64,000 nucleotides of DNA from Novosphingobium rosa NBRC 15208 (GTDB lineage: Bacteria; Pseudomonadota; Alphaproteobacteria; Sphingomonadales; Sphingomonadaceae). The position numbers and the translations under genes were made by a program. Shown here piece by piece: positions 19,046-27,670 of the stretch. The notes beneath the pieces are model-generated. The model was not told the DNA's origin, did not search any database, and saw only the letters and a list, made by a program, of their open reading frames with translations. Within the stretch, counting starts at the first letter, position 1. Each line of letters opens with the position of its first letter. The stretch is from NCBI RefSeq assembly GCF_001598555.1, contig NZ_BCZE01000030.1, positions 35,592 to 99,591 of the forward strand, read 5' to 3'.

Positions 19046-20451
19046 GCGACGCCATTGCCGACACCGCCCCACCGATGGCCCGCCTGCGCGGCGATCTGAC
19101 GCAAGGGCCGATCCTGAAGACCCTGCTGGCCTTCTCGATCCCCACGCTGATCTCCAACCTGCTGCAGACGCTCAACGGCACGATCAACTCGATCTGGGTC
19201 GGGCGGCTGATCGGCAATTCGGCGCTGGCGGCCACGGCCAACGTCAACATCGTGATGTTCCTGACGATGGCGGCGGTCTTCGGCTTCGGCATGGCCACCA
19301 CCGTGCGCGTGGGCCAGCATTTCGGCGCGCGCGATGTACCCGCCGCCCGCGCCACCTTCGGCACCGGCGTGGGCTTCTGCCTGATGATCTCGGTGGTGGT
19401 CGGCCTGCTGGGCTGGCTGCTGGCCGGCCCGCTGCTCGATGCGCTGGGCACGCCGGGCGAAAGCCGGGGCGAGGCGCTGGATTACCTCACCGTCACCTTC
19501 CTGACGCTGCCGCTGGGCACGCTCTCGATCATGGTGGCCATGGGCCTGCGCGGCATCGGGAATTCCAGACTGCCGCTCTATGCCATGATCCTGACCGTGG
19601 CGATCGATGTCGCCGTGAACCCGCTGCTGATCCGCGGCATCGGCCCCATCCCGGCGCTGGGCATCACCGGCAGCGCTCTCTCCACCGCCACCGCCAACTT
19701 CGCGGGATGCGTGGCGATGCTGGGCTGGATCTACTGGAAAGACCTGCCGCTCCGCCTGAGCGGCGCGGAACTGGGCTGGCTCTGGCCGCGCCGTGCGGAA
19801 CTGGCCTATGTCATCACCAAGGGCCTGCCGATGGGCGCGCAGATGCTGGTGGTCTCCTCCGCTGGCGTGGTCATGGTGCGGCTGGTCAATCAGGAAGGCG
19901 CCGCAACCGCCGCCGCCTATGGCGCCGCCATGCAGCTGTGGAACTACCTTCAGATGCCCGCCTTCGCCATCGCCAGCGGGGTAAGCGCCATGGTCGCCCA
20001 GAACATCGGCGCCGGGCAGCACCAGCGCGTGAAAGACATCACTTGGCAGGGGCTGGTCTCCACCACGATCTTCACCATCTCCATGGCGACGCTGATGGTT
20101 GTCTTCGCCCGCGCACCGCTGGTGCTGTTCCTGGGCAGCCACAGCCCCGCCCTGCCCATCGCCAGCCACATGCAGGCCATCGTTACATGGTCCTACGCGC
20201 TGACGGGGATCATGATGATCCTCTCGGGCACGATGCGCGCCTATGGAGCGGTGATCACGCCTTTGGTGGTGATCTTCATCTCACTCTATCCGGTGCGGCT
20301 GGGGTTCTATTACGCCGCCTATCACGCCATCGGATCAGAGGCGCTGTGGTGGGCCTATCCGGTGGGCTCGGCGGTGTCGGTGGGGCTGATGATCGGGGCC
20401 TATGTGCGGCCGGGTTGGCGGGAGAAGGTTTTGCTTAAAGGCAGGAAGTAA
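19042..20451 (+). CDS. MATE family efflux transporter
   Basis: The 469-residue protein has about twelve hydrophobic segments in two similar halves, with MATE-type motifs such as the N-terminal GPILKTLLAFSIPTLISNLL and the second-half entry ITKGLPMGAQML. Members export drugs or metabolites using a Na+ or H+ gradient; the substrate is unknown. Its ATG overlaps the queE stop (ATGA), so it is in the valS-queE transcription unit. A copy of the convergent-gene repeat follows. Confidence 0.95.
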   Translation: MSDAIADTAPPMARLRGDLTQGPILKTLLAFSIPTLISNLLQTLNGTINSIWVGRLIGNSALAATANVNIVMFLTMAAVFGFGMATTVRVGQHFGARDVPAARATFGTGVGFCLMISVVVGLLGWLLAGPLLDALGTPGESRGEALDYLTVTFLTLPLGTLSIMVAMGLRGIGNSRLPLYAMILTVAIDVAVNPLLIRGIGPIPALGITGSALSTATANFAGCVAMLGWIYWKDLPLRLSGAELGWLWPRRAELAYVITKGLPMGAQMLVVSSAGVVMVRLVNQEGAATAAAYGAAMQLWNYLQMPAFAIASGVSAMVAQNIGAGQHQRVKDITWQGLVSTTIFTISMATLMVVFARAPLVLFLGSHSPALPIASHMQAIVTWSYALTGIMMILSGTMRAYGAVITPLVVIFISLYPVRLGFYYAAYHAIGSEALWWAYPVGSAVSVGLMIGAYVRPGWREKVLLKGRK

Positions 20452-20459
20452 GAGAAGAT

Positions 20460-20686
20460 GCGAGGGCCATCGCCCTCGCGCTCCCTTTAGGTCTCCCGGC
20501 GCAAGGGCAGTGGCGCCGAAATGATGCGTCCAGCCTCTCCACCTGCATGACCTTGGGCGCCGCAGGCTTTCAATCTGCCAGTGCTGCGCCATCGATTCTT
20601 GCCTGCGGCGCTGCAACCTTAGCGCTTTGGCCGAACCCGATACGCAACGTAGACATTAAAGGGAGCGCGAGGGCGATGGCCCTCGC
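20460..20686 (-). repeat. hairpin-bounded dispersed repeat, copy A (reverse)
   Basis: The element is bounded by two hairpins, GCGAGGG-ccatcg-CCCTCGC on the left and GCGAGGG-cgatgg-CCCTCGC on the right. It has a central inverted repeat (GCGCCGCAGGC ... GCCTGCGGCGC) with a 33-base unconserved loop. It fills the gap between the convergent MATE and HerA-like gene ends. Five other copies are listed in this window. Confidence 0.8.
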
Positions 20687-20709
20687 TTTTCCCCTTTTCT
20701 CGAAACCCC

Positions 20710-22398
20710 TTACCGCCCTTGAGCCCGCCACCGCTGCACGGTCCGCGTGACCATTTCGTCCTCGCCCCCGGCCTGACGCCACAGTTCGCTGAAGGATGGA
20801 TCAGATGATGCCGGACGCTTCTCGGGCTCAAGATCGTCAAAAGCGATGCGCATCGGCACGGAGACGCCCTCGCCCACCACGATGCATTCGCGATTGCGCA
20901 GCGCGGGGATCGAATCGAGGAAGGCCTTGCCGCCCTCGGGCATGGCCGCTTTCACGAAGGCCTGATCGCGGTCGTTGTTCAGGCGCATCGAGATGATCGT
21001 GCCGACCTGCGAGAGCACGCCCTCGGCCAGATCCGAAGGCCGCTGCGTCACCAGCCCCAGCGCCACGCCATATTTGCGCCCTTCCTTGGCGATGCGCGAG
21101 AGGATGCGGCCCACCGAGCTGTCATCGGCGTTTTTCTCGCTGGGGACGTAGCGGTGGGCTTCCTCGCAGACCAGCAGGATCGGGCTGGTCTGCTCGCGGC
21201 GCGACCAGATGGCGAAGTCGAACACAAGCCGGCTGAGCAGCGCCACCACGGTCGAGGTGATCTCCGAGGGCACGCCGGAGACATCGATGATCGAGATCGG
21301 GCGCCCCCGCGCGGGCAGGCGGAACATGCGGCCGATCACCTCGACCATCGTGTCGCCCACCAGCATGCCGGAGAAGAGGAACTGGTAGCGGCGGTCGCCC
21401 TTCAACTCCTCAAGGCGGGCCTTGATGCGCATATAGGGCGCGGTGTTGGTGGCCTTGTCCAGCTTGCCCATCTCGTTCTGGAGGATCGCGCCCAGATCGG
21501 AGAGCAGATAGGGGATCGGCGAATCCACCGTGATGCGGCCCACATCCTCGGCGAGGCGATTCTTCTGGCGGGCCTGCAGCACGCAGCGGGCCAGGATCTC
21601 GGCATCGATCTGCCGCATGTCGCCCCGGCTGGAGAGGAGGATTTCGCAATGCTCCTCGAAATTCATCAGCCAGTAGGGCAGCTGCAGGTTGGAGACATCC
21701 AGCGTCATGCCCTCGTTGCGGAAGGCGCTGGCATATTCGCCATGCGGATCGATCATCAGCACATGGCCCTGCGGGGCGCTCTGGCAGATGCGATGAAGGA
21801 TCAGCGCGAGGCTGGTCGACTTGCCGGTGCCGGTCGAGCCCAGCAGCGCGAAATGCTTGCCCAGCAGCGAATCGATGTAAAGGCTGCCGCGAATGTCGCT
21901 GGTGGGGAAGACGGTGCCCACCTCGATGGCGTTGCGCCCGTCTCCGGCATAGACGGCCTGAAGATCGCGCGTGGTGGTGGGATAGACGAAAGCGCCGGGC
22001 AGCGGATAGTTGGTGACGCCGCGGCGGAAAGAGGCAATGCCGCCATGCTCGGCATCGGCCATGCCTTCACCGAGGAAATCGACGGTGGCCAGCACGCCCT
22101 CGCCCGCGCGGCGGCCCTGCTTCTGCTCGCGCACGCTGGCCAGCAGCCAGCGGTTGCCATGGCGGATGCGGATCTGGCTGCCAACCTGCCCGGACAGCGC
22201 AATCGCCGGATCGGTATCGCGCGCGCATTCGGTCAGCCGGTCAAGATCCAGCGCCACCACCGAGCCGCCACCGGCGATCTCGATCAGCACGCCGATCGGC
22301 AGGACGGCATTGTCCTGCGGAACGCCCGCGTTCATGGGAGAGGAAGTCCCGTCGGCTTGCGCGCCGGCAAGGGAGAAAGGCTGATGGTTGGCCAGCAT
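20710..22398 (-). CDS. HerA-like hexameric ATPase (DUF87)
   Basis: This 562-residue ATPase has an N-terminal barrel-like domain (to about residue 165), Walker A GSTGTGKS at 187-194, Walker B ILLVCEEAHRY and a C-terminal GLVTQRPSDLAEGVLSQ segment with a likely arginine finger nearby. The HerA/FtsK family translocates DNA, typically with the nuclease NurA or with defence effectors. Neither a NurA-like nor a SIR2-like gene is adjacent, so its partner is not visible. It is monocistronic as far as I can see. Confidence 0.88.
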   Translation of the reverse strand: MLANHQPFSLAGAQADGTSSPMNAGVPQDNAVLPIGVLIEIAGGGSVVALDLDRLTECARDTDPAIALSGQVGSQIRIRHGNRWLLASVREQKQGRRAGEGVLATVDFLGEGMADAEHGGIASFRRGVTNYPLPGAFVYPTTTRDLQAVYAGDGRNAIEVGTVFPTSDIRGSLYIDSLLGKHFALLGSTGTGKSTSLALILHRICQSAPQGHVLMIDPHGEYASAFRNEGMTLDVSNLQLPYWLMNFEEHCEILLSSRGDMRQIDAEILARCVLQARQKNRLAEDVGRITVDSPIPYLLSDLGAILQNEMGKLDKATNTAPYMRIKARLEELKGDRRYQFLFSGMLVGDTMVEVIGRMFRLPARGRPISIIDVSGVPSEITSTVVALLSRLVFDFAIWSRREQTSPILLVCEEAHRYVPSEKNADDSSVGRILSRIAKEGRKYGVALGLVTQRPSDLAEGVLSQVGTIISMRLNNDRDQAFVKAAMPEGGKAFLDSIPALRNRECIVVGEGVSVPMRIAFDDLEPEKRPASSDPSFSELWRQAGGEDEMVTRTVQRWRAQGR

Positions 22399-22503
22399 AA
22401 GCGGTGCCCGATCTTTTGCGCTGAATCCATATTGGGCACAGCCTTAGGCAGGCTTGGTTAATTCTAACCTAACGCCGGTTTGTAATTCGCAAAGGATATC
22501 CGC

Positions 22504-23277
22504 TTATCGCCGCACGAACAGCCGCCCGGCCAACCAGCCCATCAGCACCGAAAGGCCGACGGCCAGCAGGCCATAGGCAAAGGCATTGCGGTGGGAAAAA
22601 TCGGCCACGGCCTTTTCCATCCCCTCCTTGCGCACCTCCACGCGGGAGACGGCGGAGGCCAGCACGCGGCCCTGGCTGATGGCGAAAGTCTCTGCAGTGT
22701 AGGTGCCGGTCTGCACGCTGGAGGGCAGCGAGATGCGCGCGCGATACAGCACCTGATCGGTGATCGTCACCCCATGCTCATTCTGGCCATAGAGGCCGCG
22801 CCGCACCATCAGATCGGCAAGGCCTGAAGAAAAGCGCTTCTGCGTGGCCGGGTCCACCGCGCCGCCACCGGGCGAAAGCTGCAGCGAATCGAGCCCCATT
22901 TCATAGATCGCGGCGGTGCGCTCATCGACGATCTTGCTGATGGGCCGAGTCGACGCCATGGCGTAGAAGCTGGGCACCGAGCGCAGGGTGGTGCTGTCGG
23001 TATTGACCCACATGCCCGCCACCTTGCTCTTTTCACGCAGCACCATCGGGCTGGTCGGGCCTTCCAGCACCACCACGATGTCGTAATCGCGGCCTGCCCG
23101 GTGGCCCTCGGGCGTCATGATCGCGCCATAGAGCAGCAGGTCGGCTCCGGTGAAACCTTGCCGCAGCAGCACCTCATGCTGCGAGACATCGGGCACCAGA
23201 ATGGGGCGCGGCGCGGGAGCCCTTGCCCCTGTCAGCGCGACCAGCGCCAGCGCGGCCAGCAGACACCGGCGGATCAC
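22504..23277 (-). CDS. TIGR02186 family membrane-anchored protein
   Basis: The 257-residue protein has a signal peptide at 1-20, a beta-rich periplasmic body (ADLLLYGAIM, YDIVVVLEGP) and a C-terminal membrane helix (AYGLLAVGLSVLMGWLAGRLF). It matches the alphaproteobacterial TIGR02186 family of unknown function, which commonly accompanies a TauE/SafE permease. Here the permease stop and this gene's ATG overlap (ATGA), supporting a shared task, perhaps export of a sulfur compound. Confidence 0.88.
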   Translation of the reverse strand: MIRRCLLAALALVALTGARAPAPRPILVPDVSQHEVLLRQGFTGADLLLYGAIMTPEGHRAGRDYDIVVVLEGPTSPMVLREKSKVAGMWVNTDSTTLRSVPSFYAMASTRPISKIVDERTAAIYEMGLDSLQLSPGGGAVDPATQKRFSSGLADLMVRRGLYGQNEHGVTITDQVLYRARISLPSSVQTGTYTAETFAISQGRVLASAVSRVEVRKEGMEKAVADFSHRNAFAYGLLAVGLSVLMGWLAGRLFVRR

Positions 23278-24176
23278 AGAGGCGTCACCGTGAAAATTTC
23301 ATCGGGATGCCAGGTCAGCCCCAGCGCCATGCGCGCCGCCACCCCCAGCACGATCACCGCCAGCGCCAGCCGCAGCTTCACCGGCGAGGCCTTCGCCGCG
23401 AACAAGGTGCCCAACTGCGCCCCCGTCACCGATCCCAGCAGCAGCAGCGCGGCCAGCACCACGTCCACCGCATGGGTGGTGAGCGCGTGGATCATGGTGG
23501 TGGCCATGGTCACGAACAGGATCTGGAACAGGCTGGTGCCCACCACCACGCCCGCGCTCATGCCCAGAATGTAGAGCATCGCGGGCACCAGCACGAAGCC
23601 GCCGCCGATGCCCATCAGCATGGTGAGAATGCCGGTGAAGATCCCCAGCAACAGCGGCGCCAGCGGCGAAATATACAGGCCCGAGCGATAAAAGCGCCAG
23701 CGCAGCGGCAGGGTGGAGACCAACGGATGATGGCGGCGCTTGGCGGCCTCTCCGGCGGCGCCGCGCATGGTCTGGATGCTTTCCTTGGCCATCAGTCCAC
23801 CGATCGAGCCCAGCATCACCACATAGAGGATGTTGATGACCGTATCGATCTGCCCCAGCTTCTGCAGCAGGTTGAACAGCGCCGAGCCCAGCCCCGCGCC
23901 CAGAATGCCGCCCGCCACCAGCACGCCGCCCATCTGGTAATCCACCCCGCCGCGCTTGCCATGGGCGATCACGCCCGAAACGCTGGCGCCGGTTACCTGA
24001 GTCGCGGCGCTGGCGGCGGCGACGGTGGGCGGAATGCCGTAGAAGATCAGCAGCGGCGTGGTCAGAAAGCCGCCGCCCACGCCGAACATGCCCGAAAGCA
24101 GGCCGGTGATCATCCCCAGCCCGACGATGACAAGTCCGTTGACCGAAAGATTGGCGATGGGAAGATAAACATCCAT
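23274..24176 (-). CDS. TauE/SafE family permease
   Basis: This 300-residue permease has eight or so hydrophobic segments and the repeated TauE/SafE signature GMFGVGGGFLTTPLLI and LMGIGGGFVLVPAML. The family transports sulfite, sulfoacetate or related organosulfur anions. The frame is open to 24260, but ATG at 24176 gives the family-typical N-terminus MDVYLPIANLSVNGL. It is coupled to the TIGR02186 gene through an ATGA overlap. Confidence 0.92.
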   Translation of the reverse strand: MDVYLPIANLSVNGLVIVGLGMITGLLSGMFGVGGGFLTTPLLIFYGIPPTVAAASAATQVTGASVSGVIAHGKRGGVDYQMGGVLVAGGILGAGLGSALFNLLQKLGQIDTVINILYVVMLGSIGGLMAKESIQTMRGAAGEAAKRRHHPLVSTLPLRWRFYRSGLYISPLAPLLLGIFTGILTMLMGIGGGFVLVPAMLYILGMSAGVVVGTSLFQILFVTMATTMIHALTTHAVDVVLAALLLLGSVTGAQLGTLFAAKASPVKLRLALAVIVLGVAARMALGLTWHPDEIFTVTPL

Positions 24177-24287
24177 GAGTGCGGGCAAACTAGCGCCCAT
24201 GGGCCGCGCTGGAAAGGCCGGATCGGTCAGCCTTTGCCTCTCATCGGATCGATTGAACATGTTTTGGGGCGAATTTGCAAAAAAGGT

Positions 24288-25463
24288 TCAGAAGCCCGCC
24301 GCCAGCGTGAGCGCCGGGCCCGATCCCGGCATGGCATGGCCCGCCACACGAAAGCGCCAGTCGAGCGAAAGATGCGCTCCGGCACGCCCCGTGGCGAAGG
24401 CGACCGTCGCCCCCGGGCCCATATCCAGCCGCCCTGCCCCTCGCTGCCCCCCGCCCCAAAGGCCGCCGCCCAGCCTCAGTTCGCCCCGTCCATGGCGGTG
24501 GGCGATGTGCTCCAGCCGGAACTGGCCGTCGATGAAAGGGGTGGAGGCCACGCCGCCGACATAGCCGCCCTGCACATAGGTTTCGGCACGCAGGGCCAGC
24601 GGCAGCAGCAGGGGCGGCAGGTGAGTCACCAGCGTCACCGCCGGGCGCAGATGCGTCTTCCGGCCGGCAAAGCGGCTGATCCGCGCTTCCGCCATGGCCG
24701 ACAGCGGCAGGGTGGGGATGGGGCGCACGGAAAGGCCCAGCGCCGCCTCACGCTCGCCGGTGTCGTTCAGCGCGCCATAGGTCCGGCCATAGACTTCGGG
24801 ACGGAAAGGGCTGGCGGGGGCCATGCGATAGCGCAGCACCGCGCCCAACTGGTTGGCGCCATAGCTGGGCAGCAGCAGCGAGCCGCCGGGAGCGCTGCCG
24901 CCCCCCTGCCTCACCAGAAGCCAGCCGTCGGCCGACCAGCGCGGCAGCATCGCGCCATGGGCCGGAGCGGAGGGGGCTTCAAGCATGGGCGCGGCGCGGG
25001 GCGGTGTCAGCGAAGGCGGCGTCTCCGGACCGGGGGCGATTTCCTTGGGCGGGAAGATCAGCGGCAGATTCGCCATGGCAGCCATCAGCATCAGCTCATG
25101 CGCGCCCTCCGCCATGGCCACCAGCGGAACGGATGACGATGGTTTGGCCAGAGTCCCGGCAGACAACAGTCGTTGGACAGGCATCGATGCGGGGGCGACA
25201 GGCCGATCGGAGCGGAGAGCGCCGGGCGCAACGGTCGCCACCCTCGCCGAGCCACGCTGTGCAAGGGGCGCAACCAGCCGCCCGGCAGGCGCTGAGACAG
25301 GCCGCGCGATCGGCCCGGGCCCCTCCCCGAATTGCGTGCGCGAGCTGTCCCACGGAGACACGCCCAAGGTCACGGCGCGCGCCCCGATCCAGCCGACCAC
25401 AATCACCGCCAACACCCAGACCGGCTGCCCCCTGCGGCGCTGACGGCCCGGCAGGGCGCTCAC
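24288..25463 (-). CDS. outer-membrane-like partner of NfrB-type glycosyltransferase
   Basis: The 391-residue product has one N-terminal hydrophobic helix (VWVLAVIVVGWIGARAV), a long Pro/Ala-rich linker and a C-terminal ~170-residue beta-rich domain. That domain includes YGRTYGALNDTG, PFIDGQFRLEHIA and a last residue Phe, as in outer-membrane barrels. I infer a relation to the NfrA C-terminal domain. The frame is open for ~500 bases further upstream inside the glycosyltransferase gene; GTG at 25463 overlaps that gene's TGA (GTGA), the obvious coupled start. The role is probably export of the glycan made by its neighbour. Confidence 0.7.
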   Translation of the reverse strand: MSALPGRQRRRGQPVWVLAVIVVGWIGARAVTLGVSPWDSSRTQFGEGPGPIARPVSAPAGRLVAPLAQRGSARVATVAPGALRSDRPVAPASMPVQRLLSAGTLAKPSSSVPLVAMAEGAHELMLMAAMANLPLIFPPKEIAPGPETPPSLTPPRAAPMLEAPSAPAHGAMLPRWSADGWLLVRQGGGSAPGGSLLLPSYGANQLGAVLRYRMAPASPFRPEVYGRTYGALNDTGEREAALGLSVRPIPTLPLSAMAEARISRFAGRKTHLRPAVTLVTHLPPLLLPLALRAETYVQGGYVGGVASTPFIDGQFRLEHIAHRHGRGELRLGGGLWGGGQRGAGRLDMGPGATVAFATGRAGAHLSLDWRFRVAGHAMPGSGPALTLAAGF

Positions 25464-26929
25464 GCCGGCAGGCCTTCCGGCGATGGAGCCATCGCAGGGC
25501 GCATCACCTTTTTGGCCAGCACGGGATGGTCGAGATGCGGGGTCTTGTCCCACGCCACCGTCTTGCCGCGCAGGGTCCGACAATAGGCCACCAGAGCGCG
25601 CCGCCCGGCGATGATGGTGATGATGTTGGCCACCGGGATGCGCCCCACCGCGCGCAAGCCCTCCATCGCGCCATATTCGCGCGCGGAAAAGCCGAAGCGC
25701 ATCACCATGCGCCACAGCAGCCCCAGAAAGCTCAGCCACACCAGGCGATGCACCAGAGGCAGGCCCGGATCGCCCTCGATCCAGTGCATGGCCCGCAAGG
25801 GGGCCAGCGCCGCCTGAAGCAGCAGCAGAGCATAGGCGACGCTCAGCACCAGCGCCACCAGCGGCCCGCGCCGGTCGCGCAGCGCCATCCACACATCGAC
25901 CGGGCGGCCCATCCAGCCAAGCCGGTCCCAGCTTTGCAAAGCGATGCCGTGAATCCACCGCGTCTTCTGCCGCACCGCGCCAGCCACCGTATCGGGAAAA
26001 TAGCTGCGGGTGGCGATCAGCTCTCCGGTCTCGTCACGCAGCCGCAAAAAGCGCGCCTTGCCGCCCAGATGGCTGACGAGCATGCCGATCTCATAATCCT
26101 CGGTGAAGCATTCGGCCACGAAAGGCCCGCGCTCACCCTGCTCGCGGCGCAGGACGCCGATGCGCGAGAGCATGGCGCGGGCAAAGCCGCAGCCCACGCC
26201 AGCGGCGGGCAAAGCTGCCCCAAGAGCATCGCGCACCGTCAGCACGCGGGTATGGCTCTCGACGAACTCATCGGCGTAATGGCCGCCCACCCAATGCGGG
26301 CCCGGCGGCATTTCCGGGCGGACCGGCAGTTGCACGAAATCGACCGAAGCCAGCGCCTCACCGATCACCGACAACTCGCGCGGATGGACCATATCCTCGG
26401 CATCATGCAGCACCACGCCGAGGAACCTTTGCCCCTGACGCAGTTCATCTTCGACCAGCGCGGCATAGAGGCGGTTGAGGCAATCGGCCTTGGTGGTGGG
26501 GCCGGGATGGTCATTGATGACGATCCTGATGCGCGGATCGCCCCGCGCCGCCCTCATGACGGCGGCGATGGTCGGCGCATCGTTGCAATAGCAGCCGACA
26601 TAGATGCGCATGCTCTCGCGCGCCCACACGCCCAGCATATGGCCGATGGTGGCCCCGATCACATCGGCCTCCTGCCAGGCGGCGATGAACACGGCGATGG
26701 GGGCAGGCGCCACGGGCAGGGCATGGGTCGCCGGCAGCACCGGGCTTTCAAAGCGCCCGCTGCGCAGCCTCAGAGCGAACCACAAGATATCGATCAGCAT
26801 CTCGTCGATCATGCCGATCACAAACCAGAAGAGTGCAAAGTACAGCAGCTCGCGCTCCAGAATCTGGAGCCAGTGGAACCCGTGAAAGAACCGTATCGCA
26901 CTGTCTGCCGCTGGTACGCCGTCGAACAC
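25460..26929 (-). CDS. NfrB-like processive glycosyltransferase (GT2, membrane)
   Basis: This 489-residue protein has membrane helices at the N-terminus (ERELLYFALFWFVIGMI) and near the C-terminus (VALVLSVAYALLLLQ; LVWLSFLGLLWRM). The GT2 core has HDAEDMVHP, TEDYEIG and QKTRWIHG, the D,DxD,TED,QxxRW set of polysaccharide synthases. KTVAWDKTPH near the end is an NfrB-type motif. E. coli NfrB is longer (~745 aa) and carries a c-di-GMP-binding C-terminal domain, absent here. GTG at 26929 has a GGGAGAG site; a TTG at 26974 lacks one. Confidence 0.85.
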   Translation of the reverse strand: MFDGVPAADSAIRFFHGFHWLQILERELLYFALFWFVIGMIDEMLIDILWFALRLRSGRFESPVLPATHALPVAPAPIAVFIAAWQEADVIGATIGHMLGVWARESMRIYVGCYCNDAPTIAAVMRAARGDPRIRIVINDHPGPTTKADCLNRLYAALVEDELRQGQRFLGVVLHDAEDMVHPRELSVIGEALASVDFVQLPVRPEMPPGPHWVGGHYADEFVESHTRVLTVRDALGAALPAAGVGCGFARAMLSRIGVLRREQGERGPFVAECFTEDYEIGMLVSHLGGKARFLRLRDETGELIATRSYFPDTVAGAVRQKTRWIHGIALQSWDRLGWMGRPVDVWMALRDRRGPLVALVLSVAYALLLLQAALAPLRAMHWIEGDPGLPLVHRLVWLSFLGLLWRMVMRFGFSAREYGAMEGLRAVGRIPVANIITIIAGRRALVAYCRTLRGKTVAWDKTPHLDHPVLAKKVMRPAMAPSPEGLPA

Positions 26930-27112
26930 GAGTCTCTCCCTCGCTATGACTCGCAACGATCTTCTGTCGTTCAACGTATGACGGCTTAAGAATAAATTTC
27001 AAATATGAATGATCGTTAATCATGAAATTATGGATTAGTACATTTTGACTGCCATGCCGGATTGACTGCGACGCCGGACGAAAGCCGATCCTTCGCCCGG
27101 TGCCGCAGCTTC

Positions 27113-27541
27113 TTACCAGCTGCCGGTGTTGGGCATCGAGGCCCAGGGCTCGGCAGGCTCAAGATGGCCGTTCTGAAGCAATTCGATGGAAATGCCGTCG
27201 GGCGTCTTCACAAAGGCCATATGGCCATCGCGCGGGGGACGGTTGATGGTCACGCCCGCATCGGCCAGCGTCTGGCAGGTGGCGTAGATGTCCTCGACCT
27301 GAAAGGCGAGGTGGCCGAAGTTGCGGCCACCGGTGTAGGTTTCGCCGTCCTTGCCTTCCTCAGGCCAGTTATAGGTCAATTCGACCTCATAATCCTGACC
27401 GGGGGCGGCAAGGTAGATCAGCGTGAAGCGGCCCTGCTCGCTGGAGAATCGGCGGGTCTCCCTGACGCCAAGCAGGTTGAAGAACTTGATGGTGGCGTCA
27501 GGATCGGTGACCCTGACCATCGTGTGCAAAAAACTGACCAT
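27113..27541 (-). CDS. gloA: lactoylglutathione lyase (glyoxalase I)
   Basis: GloA converts the methylglyoxal-glutathione hemithioacetal to S-lactoylglutathione. The 142-residue protein has the VOC fold and the four metal ligands expected for a Ni-type enzyme: His6, Glu54, His77 and Glu120, in HTMVRV, VELTYN, GHLAFQV and SIELLQ. The length fits the short bacterial class. It is monocistronic, upstream of the NfrB-like gene in the same orientation but separated by an AT-rich stretch (26975-27060) that probably contains the latter's promoter. Confidence 0.96.
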   Translation of the reverse strand: MVSFLHTMVRVTDPDATIKFFNLLGVRETRRFSSEQGRFTLIYLAAPGQDYEVELTYNWPEEGKDGETYTGGRNFGHLAFQVEDIYATCQTLADAGVTINRPPRDGHMAFVKTPDGISIELLQNGHLEPAEPWASMPNTGSW

Positions 27542-27670
27542 TGGGGGGCTCCACTTGATTAAACGCTTGGCTTTGCGTTTCTTCTAGCCTCGAAACACCC
27601 CCACAGGCCAGACCCTTCGCCCCGGATACCCCAAGCTGCCTGCCTTGACCCTCCCCCGGCCTGTTCCTAT

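Noticed and set aside
25464..25958. Upstream extension of the 24288-25463 gene by ~165 codons inside the glycosyltransferase gene
   Set aside because: The extension is Gly/Ala/Arg-rich out-of-frame translation of the glycosyltransferase; the GTGA overlap marks a better start.
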